The notes beneath the pieces were generated by a model. It did no database searches. It saw nothing but the letters and a program-made list of their open reading frames with translations, and was not told where the DNA came from. A program made the position numbers and the translations under genes. From JAHDFB01 sp965658745 (GTDB lineage Bacteria; Bacteroidota; Bacteroidia; Chitinophagales; Saprospiraceae): a DNA stretch of 64,000 nucleotides. The stretch lies in NCBI GenBank assembly GCA_965658745.1, contig CBFHTK010000004.1, forward strand, positions 1-64,000, in the 5' to 3' direction. Positions 63,260 to 64,000 of this stretch are shown piece after piece (position 1 is the first letter of the stretch; each line of letters begins with the position of its first letter).

Positions 63260-64000
63260 ATGAGAATAAAGGGAGTATTGCTGTATATACTATTGGCGTC
63301 TATTGCCTTGTTATCAATGAAACCGGTCTGGGGTTTTTTTGGGCATCGACTAATTAATGAGTATGCTTGCTATACCTTACCTCAAGAATTATTTTCATTC
63401 TATAAACCTCATATAGAATATGTCCGCGAACACGCTGTAGATCCCGATAAACGCAGGTATGCTTCCAAAAAGGAAGCTGGCAGACACTATATCGATATTG
63501 ACTATTGGGGAGTTGCACCGTTCGATATATTACCTCGTGATTGGGATGAGGCTTTTTCTAAAATGCTGGACATGAAGTATGTCAATGAGGGTCTTGATAC
63601 CATTGCCTTGAAAGCCACGCGAGAAATAGCTCCTGCTTCTTTGGATAGTTTATTCAATAGCCGGTTAAAACGCGACTATTTTTCAGATGAATGGGAAATT
63701 ACATGTGACGATGTGAGAATTATGTTTCCTGAGGTAACAGACTGTGTTTCTGTGATTGTAGTCGATTCGTTAACTGAGTATGGAATTTTACCGTACAGTC
63801 TCGTTTACACTTATGATCAACTTGTCCGAGCTTTTGACTCTAAAAATATCAATAGAATTCTTAGGCATACAGCTGATCTAGGACACTATGTGGGAGATGC
63901 TCATGTGCCATTGCATACAACTATCAATTACAACGGTCAACTGACAAACCAGGATGGAATTCACGCATTTTGGGAGAGTAGATTACCAGAGCTATTTGCA
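63260..64000 (+). CDS. Zinc-dependent phospholipase C / S1-P1 nuclease-like secreted hydrolase (cut at window end)
   Basis: 247 residues before the window ends; no stop is reached. The signal peptide (VLLYILLASIALLSMKPV) is followed by WGFFGHRLIN, where the N-terminal Trp and the His of the mature protein can bind zinc in this superfamily. Further zinc ligands are seen in GRHYIDIDYW and in HTADLGHYVGDAHVPLH plus GIHAFWESRLPE, the signature of S1/P1 nucleases and related phospholipases. It lies 34 bases after the DUF4340 gene, so it may be cotranscribed with the gld genes. The choice of substrate (nucleic acid or lipid) is open. Confidence 0.85.
   Translation, partial: MRIKGVLLYILLASIALLSMKPVWGFFGHRLINEYACYTLPQELFSFYKPHIEYVREHAVDPDKRRYASKKEAGRHYIDIDYWGVAPFDILPRDWDEAFSKMLDMKYVNEGLDTIALKATREIAPASLDSLFNSRLKRDYFSDEWEITCDDVRIMFPEVTDCVSVIVVDSLTEYGILPYSLVYTYDQLVRAFDSKNINRILRHTADLGHYVGDAHVPLHTTINYNGQLTNQDGIHAFWESRLPELFA

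Overview
The window is AT-rich chromosomal DNA from a member of the Bacteroidota. The evidence is: two proteins with type IX secretion (T9SS) C-terminal sorting domains, a SprB-repeat adhesin, gldA-gldF-gldG, a TamL lipoprotein, the ftsX-DUF3098-uppP-truB gene order, and recurrent TAnnTTTG -7 promoter motifs in front of genes. The large repeat adhesin and general gene style suggest a Saprospiria-like or Cytophaga-like marine lineage, but the sequence alone does not fix the family. One scaffold gap (10 N) lies at 325-334, and the genes at both window edges are cut.

Layout. 1-9.2 kb: lptD (minus, cut), a pyrophosphatase-like lipoprotein coupled to a GNAT/BioF2-type transferase, an ECF sigma factor with a short membrane partner, a SixA-like phosphatase lipoprotein, valS and a small TPR-like membrane protein. 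9.2-15 kb: a broken gene, a T9SS-secreted protein, and an LPS inner-core operon (outer membrane barrel, waaA, rfaE1). 15-20 kb: a UDP-glucuronate decarboxylase, rfbB and a six-SLBB polysaccharide export protein. 20-22.5 kb: gap-pgk and tRNA-Glu. 23-27 kb: a lipoprotein of four tandem repeats, a second ECF sigma factor, an overlapping single-span/barrel protein, and a short secreted protein. 27-33 kb: ppc, an orphan LytTR regulator, a degenerate REP-transposase-like gene and a DEAD-box helicase. 33-44 kb: a 1655-residue adhesin, leuS, tamL and a SpoU-type methyltransferase. 44-54 kb: a TlpA-like lipoprotein, an oxidase subunit III, an nhaD antiporter gene with two lesions, a structured intergenic element, an S9 peptidase and purL. 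54-64 kb: two small exported proteins, then ftsX, a DUF3098 gene, uppP, truB, gldA, gldF, gldG, a DUF4340 gene and a phospholipase C/S1-P1-like hydrolase cut by the window end.

How the genes fit together. Most of the window concerns the cell envelope: LPS core synthesis and export (rfaE1, waaA, lptD), surface polysaccharide precursors and export (UXS, rfbB, SLBB protein), outer membrane assembly (tamL), lipid-carrier recycling (uppP), division signalling (ftsX), gliding/T9SS-linked ABC proteins (gldAFG) and T9SS cargo. Housekeeping enzymes (valS, leuS, gap, pgk, ppc, purL, truB) are interspersed.

I found no CRISPR array, prophage or complete insertion sequence. The most notable items are the structured element at 47971-48093, the two broken genes (9275-9915 and nhaD), the transposase-like protein without its HUH residues, the four-repeat lipoprotein next to an ECF sigma factor, and the pyrophosphatase-like lipoprotein without metal ligands.
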